From: CAJBIL01 sp044359525
GTDB taxonomy: Bacteria > Pseudomonadota > Gammaproteobacteria > Burkholderiales > Rhodocyclaceae
Assembly (NCBI GenBank): GCA_044359525.1
Contig: JBIKLY010000095.1
Coordinates: 1 to 12,008, forward strand
Direction of reading: 5' to 3'
Length of the DNA stretch: 12,008 nucleotides
Part shown: positions 1 to 6,568 of the stretch, in pieces
Position numbering within the stretch: the stretch's first letter is position 1
Layout of the letters: each line of letters begins with the position of its first letter
Made by a program: the position numbers and the translations under genes
The notes under the pieces: generated by a model
What the model was told of the DNA's origin: nothing
The model's input: the letters and a program-made list of their open reading frames with translations, nothing else
The model's database searches: none

Positions 1-30
1 CGCAGTGGCAACGCTGAGAACACCAGTTTT

Positions 31-75
31 TCTCTGCGTGGCTTTTCTCCGCGCCTCTGCGCCTCTGCGGTGAGG
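31..75. repeat. CTCTGCG-type dispersed repeat copy
   Basis: This stretch is built of CTCTGCG/CTCCGCG units, with the octamer GCCTCTGC occurring twice in tandem at 53-60 and 61-68. Read on the minus strand it becomes CGCAGAG-CGCAGAG-GCGCGGAGAAAA. That is the same unit order as the CACAGAG-CACAGAG-GCACGGAGAAAA arm of the larger inverted repeat at 9015-9132. It lies just downstream of the arginase/aminotransferase gene. I see no terminator-like stem with a T-run between that gene's stop and this repeat. Short repeats of this sort are scattered between genes in many environmental bacterial genomes. Function is unknown. The left edge of the element may lie outside the window. Confidence 0.55.
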
Positions 76-122
76 TTTTTGAAGATCTGCTGAAGAGTTG
101 TGAAGTGTTGAGTCATAAGAAA

Positions 123-2240
123 CTAAGCTGCGTGTGGCAGGCGTTTGCCGGCGTCGCTCAGTACTTCTTCGATGCGCGCCAGGCCCCACGCCAGTTCGTC
201 TTGCGTGATGGTCAGCGGCGGTGCGAGGCGCAGAACGGTGCCGTGCGTGTCCTTGGTCAGTACGCCGCGTGCCGCCATTGCTTCGGCCAGCAGGTGCGCG
301 TCGGCGCGGGTCGGGTCGAGTTCGATGCCGGCGAACAGGCCGCGTCCGCGTACGGCGTGAATCAGCGGGTGACGCCTGGCGAGTTCGTTCAGTTGCGCCA
401 GCAGCCAGCCACCAAGCTCTGCCGAATGGGCCACCAGATTCTCGTCGATCAGCAGATCAAGCGCTTCCAGCCCGACCGCTGCCGCCAGTGCATTGCCACC
501 AAACGTCGAGCCGTGATCGCCGGGGTGAAAAACCTGCATCACGCATTCGTCGGCGAGGAAGGCCGACACCGGCAGCAGCCCGCCACCCAGCGCTTTGCCA
601 AGAATGACGCCGTCCGGGCGAATGCCGTCATGTTGCGAGGCGAGCAGCCAGCCGGTGCGGCCGAGGCCGGTCTGCACTTCGTCGGCAATCAGCAGCACAT
701 TGTGGCGCCGGCAGATTTCGGCGCAGGCTGCGAGGTAGCCGGCCGGCGGCAGGATGATGCCGCCTTCGCCCTGGATCGGCTCGACGAGAAAGGCCGCCGT
801 ATGCGGCGTGATCGCCGCTTCCAGCGCTGCGGCGTCGCCGTAGGGGACGCACTTGAGCCCGGGCGGGAAGGGGCCGAAGCCGTCGCGGTATTGCGCTTCG
901 GTCGACAGGCCGGTGATGGCGATCGAACGTCCGTGGAAGTTGCCTTTACAGGCGATGATTTCGGCCTGTCCGTCAGGAATCCCCTTGATCTTGTGCCCCC
1001 ACTTGCGCGCCGCCTTGAGCGCCGTCTCGACCGCTTCCAGCCCGGTGTTGACCGGCAGCGCGCGCTCAAAGCCGGTGAGCGTCGTCAGGCGTTTGAGAAA
1101 AATCGGCAGGCGGTCGTTGAAGTAGGCGCGCGAAGTGACCGCCAGGCGGTTGGCCTGGCCGACCAGCGCGGCCACCAGGCGCGGGTGGCTGTGCCCGAAG
1201 CTGACTGCCGAATAGGCCGACATCAGGTCGAGGTAGCGCGCCCCGTTGCGGTCGGTCAGCCAGCAACCATGGCCTTCGGCGAGGACGACCGGCAATGGCG
1301 CATAGTTGCGCGCGCCAAAGCTTGCTTCCCAGTGTCGCAGTTCGTCGGTGTCCGGCGTGCAGGCGCTTTCCAGCAGGTCGATGGCCTGCCGCGCGGTGAT
1401 GCCGAGCGGGTCGCGATGCGGGCAGTATTCGGCGATTTCGAAGGCGATGCACTGACGGTTGCGCAGCACGCCGGCCAGCGCCAGACGCAATTCGCCACCC
1501 TTCAGTCCACCGGCAACGGGGGTCGTTACGCCGGGGGCGAGCAGCGGGTCGATGGCGTCGAGATCCAGGCTGATGCCGTAGGGGAGTCCGTTGGCGCCGG
1601 CGATGGTCAGTGCCTCGGCGACGATGGCCGGCAGGCCGCGTGCTTCGATCGCCGTCATGTCGAATACGGTGACGCCCAAGGTCTGGAGCAGGGAAGCCTC
1701 GTCGGCCTCGAAGCTGTGCGCACCGACAACCACGACGCGACGCGGATCAAGCGGCGGGCCGTCAATGCCGATCATTTCCGGCGCGCCCCGGCCGAGCAGT
1801 GCGGCCAGCGGCATGCCGTGCGGGTTGCCCGACGGGCTGTTGTCCGGCGTGTGGGCGTCGAGGTGGGCGTCGATCCAGATCAGGCCGGACGCGGCGCCAA
1901 GCGCCCGACCGACGCCGCGCCAGGTGCCGGCGGCGATTGCGTGATCGCCGCCGATAATGACCGGCACCTCGCCACTGCCCAAGGTCGCCGCCACTTCATC
2001 GGCTACCTCTCTGAGCAGCATGGCGAGCGCCGTCAGGCGTGGCCCGTCCGGCGCTTCGATGGTCATGCCCCACACCGGTTCAAGGCCGGCACGTTGCACC
2101 GCAGCAATGATGCCCATGGTGTGCAGGGCTTGCGGCCCGCTGTCGGCGCCACTATCCGGACCATCGCCGCCCGGCGCGCCCAGTTTGCTGGCGACGCCGA
2201 TGAGGCGAAGCATCGGGTTCAGTGCAATCACCTTGTCCAT
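123..2240 (-). CDS. Arginase / ornithine aminotransferase fusion protein
   Basis: A 705-residue fusion predicted to turn arginine into ornithine plus urea and then ornithine plus 2-oxoglutarate into glutamate semialdehyde/P5C plus glutamate, in the cytoplasm. Residues ~10-295 are an arginase: GGDH (97-100), DAHLDAH (124-130), the arginase-type SGNPHGMP (137-144), SLDLDAIDP (224-232) and EIAEYCP (268-274). All the manganese-ligand motifs are present. Residues ~302-700 are a class-III PLP aminotransferase of the ornithine type, with NTGLEAVETA (398-407), GNFHGR (433-438), ADEVQTGLGRTG (519-530) and the PLP lysine K549 in ILGKALGGG. Each half is about the length of the free-standing enzyme, and there is no frameshift or long linker. 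The start was chosen because an AAGGAGGT ribosome site lies 5 bases upstream. The longer in-frame start at 2363 would overlap putA. The gene lies 76 bases downstream of putA, so it is probably co-transcribed. Fused equivalent of rocF plus rocD; domain calls are firm. Confidence 0.93.
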   Translation of the reverse strand: MDKVIALNPMLRLIGVASKLGAPGGDGPDSGADSGPQALHTMGIIAAVQRAGLEPVWGMTIEAPDGPRLTALAMLLREVADEVAATLGSGEVPVIIGGDHAIAAGTWRGVGRALGAASGLIWIDAHLDAHTPDNSPSGNPHGMPLAALLGRGAPEMIGIDGPPLDPRRVVVVGAHSFEADEASLLQTLGVTVFDMTAIEARGLPAIVAEALTIAGANGLPYGISLDLDAIDPLLAPGVTTPVAGGLKGGELRLALAGVLRNRQCIAFEIAEYCPHRDPLGITARQAIDLLESACTPDTDELRHWEASFGARNYAPLPVVLAEGHGCWLTDRNGARYLDLMSAYSAVSFGHSHPRLVAALVGQANRLAVTSRAYFNDRLPIFLKRLTTLTGFERALPVNTGLEAVETALKAARKWGHKIKGIPDGQAEIIACKGNFHGRSIAITGLSTEAQYRDGFGPFPPGLKCVPYGDAAALEAAITPHTAAFLVEPIQGEGGIILPPAGYLAACAEICRRHNVLLIADEVQTGLGRTGWLLASQHDGIRPDGVILGKALGGGLLPVSAFLADECVMQVFHPGDHGSTFGGNALAAAVGLEALDLLIDENLVAHSAELGGWLLAQLNELARRHPLIHAVRGRGLFAGIELDPTRADAHLLAEAMAARGVLTKDTHGTVLRLAPPLTITQDELAWGLARIEEVLSDAGKRLPHAA

Positions 2241-2245
2241 TGCGC

Positions 2246-2253
2246 ACCTCCTT
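2246..2253 (-). promoter_or_regulatory. Strong ribosome binding site that sets the arginase-fusion start
   Basis: Read on the minus strand this is AAGGAGGT, a near-complete Shine-Dalgarno match placed 5 bases before the ATG at 2240-2238. It decides in favour of the 705-residue product over the 746-residue reading. Confidence 0.8.
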
Positions 2254-2316
2254 CGCAAAAACGACCGGGCTACAACTTCGACTGGCAGCGGGCGTTTTCG
2301 TTCTGCCCGTTTGTGC

Positions 2317-5241
2317 TTACTTCCCCGGAATGAAGCCATGCCGCATGGTGTTCTCGGAAACACAGCGGCTCCACAAAAACTGTTTCAGATAATCTGCACC
2401 GCCGGCCTGCACGCCGGTTCCCGACAGCGCGACGCCGCCGAAAGGTTGCACGCCGACCCGCGCGCCGGTGATCTTGCGATTCAGGTAAAGATTGCCAACC
2501 GGGAAAGCAAGCCGCGCGCGGTCGAGATGCGCCGGCAGGCGGGAGTAGAGGCCGCCGGTCAGTGCGTAGTCGCTGTCCTTGGCCCAGGCCAGCGCCGTTT
2601 CGAAATCCGGCGCCTTGAGTACGGCCAGCACCGGGCCGAAAACTTCTTCACGGGCCAGCCGGTGTTCCGGCCGGATGCCGGTAATGAGGGTCGGCGGCAC
2701 GTACCAGCCGCCCTGGTCGTCGTCCGGCAGTTTTCCCTGCCATGCCAGATTCCCTTCGCTGGCGCCGATGGCGATGTAGGCGAGCGCCTTCTGCTGCGCC
2801 GCCTGCGTGATCAGCGGCCCGTGGCTGCAGGCCGGATCTTCCGGCGGCCCCCAGGACAGTGTATCGGCAGCGCCGGTCAGGCGTTCGAGCAGCGCATCGT
2901 GTATTTCGCCGACGGCGATGACGCGCGAGCAGGCCGAGCATTTTTGCCCCTGGTAACCGAAGGCCGAAGCGACGATGCCGGCAACCGCCTCGTCGAGGTC
3001 GGCGTCGCTATCGACGATGATCGCGTTCTTGCCGCCCATTTCGCAGACCACCTGTTTGACGTGGGTTTGCCCGCTTGCCGGCGTGTGGGCGCTGCGCAGG
3101 ATGTCGAGGCCCACGGCGCGCGAGCCGGTGAAGGCGATGATGTGCGTTTGCCGATGGGCTACCAATTGCGCGCCGACTTCAGCGCCGCCAGAGAGCAACC
3201 GGCAGACCTCGGGTGGCAGGCCGGCGGTGCGCAGCAAACGGAGGAATTCGTGGGCGATCAGCAAGGCCGGTAGCGCCGGCTTCATCACCACCGTGTTGCC
3301 GGCGACCAGCGCCGCCGAAGTCATCCCGGCGAGGATGGCGAGCGGGAAATTCCACGGCGCGATGAGCACCGCGACACCGCGCGGGGCGTAGGCGATGCGG
3401 TTGTCTTCGCCGGGGAAGGCTGTGCTTGCCTGCCAGCCATCGAGCGCCGCCATCTGTCCGGCGTAGTAGCGCAGGAAGTCGACCGCTTCGGCCACGTCGG
3501 CGTCGGCTTCGCGCCAGCTCTTGCCGGTTTCAAGAATTTCCAGTGCGGCCAGCGCGTGCCGTTCGGCAACGATCAGCCCGGCAGCGCGGCGGAGGATGGC
3601 GCAGCGTTCTGCCACCGATGTCGCGGCCCAGCGCGGGAAGGCGTCGGCGGCCTGTGTTACGGCGCTATCCGCATGTTCAACGCCAGCCAGTTCAACCGCG
3701 CCAAGCACTTCAGCCGGCTGCGCCGGATTGCACGTGAGCTGTACGCCGACCGGCGGCAGCGCACGGCCGGGCAGATCAAGCGCATGGCGGCGTGGCAGCG
3801 AGGTGCGAACCTTCTCCAGCGCCTTGTGCAGCGCACTCGCTTCATCGGCGCGAGAAAAGTCGAGCAGTGGCAGGTTGCTGAAAGTTTCGTCTGTTGCGCT
3901 TGTTGCGGCGACGGGTTCGGGTGGCATCGGAGCCTCCAGCAAGGATTCAAATTCGGCGCCCTCGAAGTAAGCGCGGCGCAGGATCGACGTTGAAGCGGTG
4001 TTTTCCAGCAGACGCCGGATCAGGTAGGCGATGCCGGTTTCCGGGTCGCCGACCGGCACGTAGATGCGCACCGCGACGCCCTCGGCGGCCAGTGCATCGC
4101 GCAGCGGTTCGGCCATGCCGAGCAGCATCTGCACCTCCCAGCGGGCGGGCGGCAGATCAAGGCGTCGTGCGTGGGCGAGCGCCACCGACAGACTGCGCAG
4201 GTTGTGCCCGGCGATGGCCGGATGCAGGCTGTCGCAGTGGGTCAGCAGGCGCGCTGTCAATTGTTCATAGTGCCAGTCGGTGTGCGATTTCTCGCGCCAC
4301 GTCGGCAAGGGCCAGTCGCGTTGCGTCGCCCAGGCTTCTTCCTGATCGCGGTAGGCGCCCTTGACGAGGCGTACGCCGATGCGCCGGCCATAGCGTTGTG
4401 CGGCATTCAGCACGCGCTCTATGTCGTCGCCGGTTTCCGGCAGGTAGGCTTGCAGGGCAATGGCCGGTTGCCAGCGCGGATCGGGGAAGGCGTCGAGCAG
4501 ATCGAGGAAAAGGTCGAGGATCAGCGGCTTGAGCTCGTGCTGCTCCATGTCGACGGTCAGCGTCGCGCCGCATTCGGCGGCCGCCGCGACCAGTGTCGTC
4601 ATGCGCCGGAAGACGCGCTGGCGCGTGCCGTCGGTATCGAGCGGGTCGAAGCGCGGCGACAGCGCGGTAAGTTTCAGGGATAAGTGCGGCGGCACATCGC
4701 GCGCGCGCAGCCGGGCAAGCAGGCGCAGGTTGCGCGCCAGATACGCGTCGGCTTCGCGCTCCGAAAGCACGGCTTCGCCGACGGCATCAATGGTGGCACG
4801 CGCCGGCAGGCGGGCGAGCCGGCCAAGCAGCTGTTCGAGTTGCTCGCCTTCTTCTGCCGCCAGCAACTGCTGCGACAGCATGCGCACCTGCCTTTGCGCG
4901 AGCGCCGCAAGGCTCGGGCGTGCCGAAAAATGCAGCAGACCGGCCAGCCAGCCCGTCGCGCCGGATTCTTCAAGATAGGCGGCGAGATGGCCGGCGATTT
5001 CGTGTTCGGGCCGCGCCGTGCGCTGCAATTGCGGCAAGGCATCGACAAAGCGGAAGAGGGCGGCGGAGAGGCGGGGGTTTTCGATACAGCGCCTGATCAG
5101 GGCGCCGGTGATGCCTTGATAAAGCGCCGGCCGGCGCCCTTCGGCGTGCGCGAAAAGGCCCGCAGCGACAGCGCATACATCGGCCTCGAAGGCCGCATCC
5201 GGCGCTGCCCGGCTGCTGCTGATCTGATCCGCGAAACGCAT
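2317..5241 (-). CDS. putA: Bifunctional proline dehydrogenase / glutamate-semialdehyde dehydrogenase (PutA)
   Basis: A 974-residue PutA that oxidises proline to P5C with FAD and then glutamate semialdehyde to glutamate with NAD+. Proline dehydrogenase barrel (~170-430): TVDMEQHE (229-236, D231), RLVKGAYRD (291-299, K294), AIAGHN (342-347), QMLLGM (371-376) and Y406/R409/R410 in AYLIRRLLEN. The FAD and substrate residues known from E. coli PutA therefore appear to be kept. Aldehyde dehydrogenase (~500-960): APWNFP (628-633), FTGS (704-707), E734 in EMGGKN, catalytic C768 in GQKCSA and TGARVGVQPFGG (925-936). No ribbon-helix-helix DNA-binding domain is present at the N-terminus, so unlike E. 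coli PutA it should not repress its own gene. It is shorter than the ~1,300-residue regulatory forms and lacks their C-terminal extension. It is the first gene of the operon, and its second domain can also use the semialdehyde made by the downstream fusion. The start codon has only a weak GGGG-type ribosome site. Confidence 0.95.
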   Translation of the reverse strand: MRFADQISSSRAAPDAAFEADVCAVAAGLFAHAEGRRPALYQGITGALIRRCIENPRLSAALFRFVDALPQLQRTARPEHEIAGHLAAYLEESGATGWLAGLLHFSARPSLAALAQRQVRMLSQQLLAAEEGEQLEQLLGRLARLPARATIDAVGEAVLSEREADAYLARNLRLLARLRARDVPPHLSLKLTALSPRFDPLDTDGTRQRVFRRMTTLVAAAAECGATLTVDMEQHELKPLILDLFLDLLDAFPDPRWQPAIALQAYLPETGDDIERVLNAAQRYGRRIGVRLVKGAYRDQEEAWATQRDWPLPTWREKSHTDWHYEQLTARLLTHCDSLHPAIAGHNLRSLSVALAHARRLDLPPARWEVQMLLGMAEPLRDALAAEGVAVRIYVPVGDPETGIAYLIRRLLENTASTSILRRAYFEGAEFESLLEAPMPPEPVAATSATDETFSNLPLLDFSRADEASALHKALEKVRTSLPRRHALDLPGRALPPVGVQLTCNPAQPAEVLGAVELAGVEHADSAVTQAADAFPRWAATSVAERCAILRRAAGLIVAERHALAALEILETGKSWREADADVAEAVDFLRYYAGQMAALDGWQASTAFPGEDNRIAYAPRGVAVLIAPWNFPLAILAGMTSAALVAGNTVVMKPALPALLIAHEFLRLLRTAGLPPEVCRLLSGGAEVGAQLVAHRQTHIIAFTGSRAVGLDILRSAHTPASGQTHVKQVVCEMGGKNAIIVDSDADLDEAVAGIVASAFGYQGQKCSACSRVIAVGEIHDALLERLTGAADTLSWGPPEDPACSHGPLITQAAQQKALAYIAIGASEGNLAWQGKLPDDDQGGWYVPPTLITGIRPEHRLAREEVFGPVLAVLKAPDFETALAWAKDSDYALTGGLYSRLPAHLDRARLAFPVGNLYLNRKITGARVGVQPFGGVALSGTGVQAGGADYLKQFLWSRCVSENTMRHGFIPGK

Positions 5242-5584
5242 GAGGCAAACCCCCTACGAATCATTCCAAATCGGAGTGCTTGAAGCACTGATCTCAGCTT
5301 AGCTCAGTTTGCTGCGGGTGTTCGGGTTTCGTGATTGCTGTTGTGCGGTGTGCAATGTTGTTGTCTTGCTTTCTGTGGGGAGGCTGTCTCAGTTCGATCC
5401 CAAGGCGACGCAGCGTGCTTTGGACAGCGCTCATTCACGCCGAACACACAAAATTTGCGAACAGTACTTTGTTATGCCAATAGAACATTTTGGTCTGAAT
5501 GGCTCGCCTACATGATGCCGGTCGTTCAACCCCGGTCATTTGCAAAAAATAGCAGAGGGGTGTCGCAATTGCCGTAGTTGGCCA
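5242..5584. other. Intergenic region between putA and the toxin gene
   Basis: About 340 bases of lower-GC sequence with no convincing gene. Short open frames here show no recognisable protein and no good ribosome site. The half nearest putA should carry the putA promoter, but I could not identify a clear -35/-10 pair. The only strong structure is the 15-bp palindrome listed separately, with a smaller AGCTTAGCT repeat next to it (5297-5305). No terminator for the toxin gene is evident. Confidence 0.6.
5275..5289. promoter_or_regulatory. Perfect 15-bp palindrome upstream of putA, candidate operator
   Basis: AGTGCTT-G-AAGCACT is a perfect 7+1+7 inverted repeat centred about 41 bases before the putA start codon. 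Its position and symmetry fit a binding site for a dimeric regulator. Because PutA here has no DNA-binding domain, a separate regulator (for example of the Lrp/AsnC or GntR type) is expected, but none is encoded in this window. A role as an RNA hairpin in the leader is also possible. Confidence 0.45.
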
Positions 5585-5911
5585 TTACTCAAAAAGCGTG
5601 GCGACTTTCGCCAGCACTTCGGCCATGATCGCTTCCGGCAGGGTATCCACCTTGCGGGCGTTGCGAGCGGCCAAGTCGATTACCCGCGGTTGATCGCAGC
5701 GAACGACGCCGGTGGTCTTGATGCCGGTCACAGGCACCGCGAAACCCAGGCGGCGGGCGAACTCACCGCCGTTGGTGATCGGTAGAATCACCGGCAGCTT
5801 GGTCGCTTCGTTGAACTCGGCGGGCGATACGATCAAAACGGGGCGGCTGCCACTTTGCTCATGCCCTGTCGTTGGATCGAGCGACACCAGATAAATGTCG
5901 CCGCGCCTCAT
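5585..5911 (-). CDS. chpB: ChpB/MazF-family mRNA-cleaving toxin
   Basis: A 108-residue protein of the MazF/PemK/ChpB endoribonuclease toxin family. These proteins cleave mRNA at short sequence sites when not held by their antitoxin. The typical N-terminal strand RRGDIYLVSLDPTTGHEQSG is followed by SRPVLIVSP, ITNGGEFARRLGFAVPV and a GVVRCDQPRVIDL segment. The GHEQ and ITxGGxFAR patterns resemble E. coli ChpB more than MazF. The start at MRRGD was chosen because it gives a 4-base ATGA overlap with the antitoxin stop, the usual translationally coupled layout. The frame extends 12 codons further upstream, but that would overlap the antitoxin gene further and no ribosome site supports it. Full length, no broken motifs. 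The cleavage sequence cannot be read from the protein. Confidence 0.9.
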   Translation of the reverse strand: MRRGDIYLVSLDPTTGHEQSGSRPVLIVSPAEFNEATKLPVILPITNGGEFARRLGFAVPVTGIKTTGVVRCDQPRVIDLAARNARKVDTLPEAIMAEVLAKVATLFE

Positions 5912-6165
5912 AGCAACTCGCCACCTACGGCGGGCGCATCGACCCATTCCCTTTCTTCGACTGGTTGCGGCTGTGAATAGTCGGAGTTAGCCAGCAGCTC
6001 CGCGAGTGTGTAGCGCGGTCGCGGGCTGGGATTGACTACCAGGCAGCCGTTATCCACGGCCAGGCCGACGGTCGCACCAGCTTGCAAGTGCAGTTGATCG
6101 AGGAAAGCGGGCGGGACGGCCAACATGACCGAGCCGCCGACCTTGCGTAGATTGGTTGTGTGCAT
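5908..6165 (-). CDS. chpS: ChpS/MazE-family antitoxin, AbrB-type DNA-binding
   Basis: An 85-residue antitoxin. The first ~50 residues form a swapped-hairpin AbrB/MazE DNA-binding domain: LRKVGGSVMLAVPPAFLDQL, then LQAGATVGLAVDNGCLVV. The part from about 51 onward (RYTLAELLANSDYS and an acidic tail) matches the ChpS-type toxin-binding region, where E. coli has RRYSLDELLAQCD. It should neutralise the toxin encoded immediately downstream and repress the shared promoter. A good ribosome site, GGAGGT, sits 6 bases before the ATG. The order antitoxin then toxin, with a 4-base overlap, is standard. Family assignment is firm; ChpS rather than another MazE relative is a similarity judgement from memory. 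Confidence 0.88.
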   Translation of the reverse strand: MHTTNLRKVGGSVMLAVPPAFLDQLHLQAGATVGLAVDNGCLVVNPSPRPRYTLAELLANSDYSQPQPVEEREWVDAPAVGGELL

Positions 6166-6182
6166 AGCGCACCTCCGTATAA

Positions 6183-6200
6183 GTTATATCAAAGTATAAC
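6183..6200. promoter_or_regulatory. Inverted-repeat operator of the toxin-antitoxin pair
   Basis: GTTATA-TCAAAG-TATAAC has perfect 6-base arms with a 6-base spacer. It overlaps the -10 element of the antitoxin promoter, so a bound antitoxin or toxin-antitoxin complex would block RNA polymerase. Autorepression of this kind is the rule in the MazE/ChpS family; binding here is inferred. Confidence 0.6.
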
Positions 6201-6220
6201 CTTGTCCGAAAAAATCGCAA
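6193..6220 (-). promoter_or_regulatory. σ70 promoter of the antitoxin-toxin operon
   Basis: On the minus strand TTGCGA (6220-6215) and TATACT (6198-6193) are separated by 16 bases, a good -35/-10 pair. Transcription would start near 6186 and leave a leader of about 20 bases before the antitoxin ATG. The -10 lies inside the inverted repeat at 6183-6200. Confidence 0.6.
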
Positions 6221-6412
6221 GCTTTCCACGGACTGCAATTTTGTAACGCCGAGCAGACTCGATCAAAGTTCAGACTGGGGAGTCTCTGGAGGTTTTATCG
6301 CCGATATGGCGCGAGGTTTGAATTGAACGGTAGCTATGGAGCTGTTTTACGGGCGTCCCTTCATTGCCGACTACTGCCGCAGGACCGATGCGTCATGCAG
6401 CGCACCAATTTA

Positions 6413-6449
6413 TGCACCAATCCGGGGATTTTTGCCCCGAAGCGGTGCA
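6413..6449. promoter_or_regulatory. Nested palindrome with NtrC-like sites upstream of nirB
   Basis: Two inverted repeats share one centre (6431). The outer arms are TGCACC (6413-6418) and GGTGCA (6444-6449), and the inner arms are CGGGG (6423-6427) and CCCCG (6435-6439). The 15-mer at 6434-6448, GCCCC-GAAGC-GGTGC, differs by one base from the NtrC pattern GCACY-N5-GGTGC. The segment at 6414-6428 is a second, poorer match (two mismatches), 20 bases or two helical turns away. Relative to the predicted start site these lie near -98 and -118, where σ54 activators usually bind. A hairpin in RNA is the alternative reading. Confidence 0.5.
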
Positions 6450-6489
6450 GCAATGCTGGGGCGATGCCTGGTTCCTGGTAGAAAGTCTT

Positions 6490-6502
6490 TATCAATCAAC
6501 TG
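6490..6502 (+). promoter_or_regulatory. IHF-like site between activator sites and σ54 promoter
   Basis: TATCAATCAACTG matches the IHF consensus WATCAANNNNTTR with a single mismatch (C for the first T of TTR). It lies between the NtrC-like palindrome and the -24 element, where IHF bends DNA at many σ54 promoters. On its own the match is weak; its position is the main support. Confidence 0.4.
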
Positions 6503-6512
6503 TATTGCTGCT

Positions 6513-6528
6513 TGGCACGGCGATTGCA
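6513..6528 (+). promoter_or_regulatory. σ54 (-24/-12) promoter of nirBDC
   Basis: TGGCACG-GCGA-TTGCA matches the σ54 consensus TGGCACG-N4-TTGCW at every defined position, with GG at 6514-6515 and GC at 6526-6527 (10-base spacing). Transcription should start close to 6539, giving a leader of about 30 bases before nirB. A σ54 promoter points to nitrogen control and so to nitrite assimilation rather than respiration. Confidence 0.85.
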
Positions 6529-6568
6529 GTAGAGCAGTCAGGAAAATGCACTTACTGGAGTCGAGAAC

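Noticed and set aside
105..2333. Long plus-strand open frame of 742 codons opposite the arginase fusion
   Set aside because: It is antisense to a gene with unmistakable domains, its translation shows no recognisable motif and is rich in R, A, Q and G, as expected from GC-rich antisense frames.
2241..2363. Extended N-terminus for the arginase fusion (start at 2363)
   Set aside because: The extra 41 residues are basic and unlike arginase, they would overlap the end of putA, and the strong ribosome site serves the start at 2240.
1957..3273. Plus-strand open frame of 438 codons spanning the putA/arginase junction
   Set aside because: Antisense to both genes, no motif, composition typical of a shadow frame.
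5309..5577. Overlapping small open frames in the putA-toxin gap
   Set aside because: No ribosome site, no family resemblance, and a cysteine-rich random-looking product.
6272..6285. Small hairpin AGACT-GGGG-AGTCT upstream of nirB
   Set aside because: Five-base arms with no T-run and no clear positional role; common by chance.
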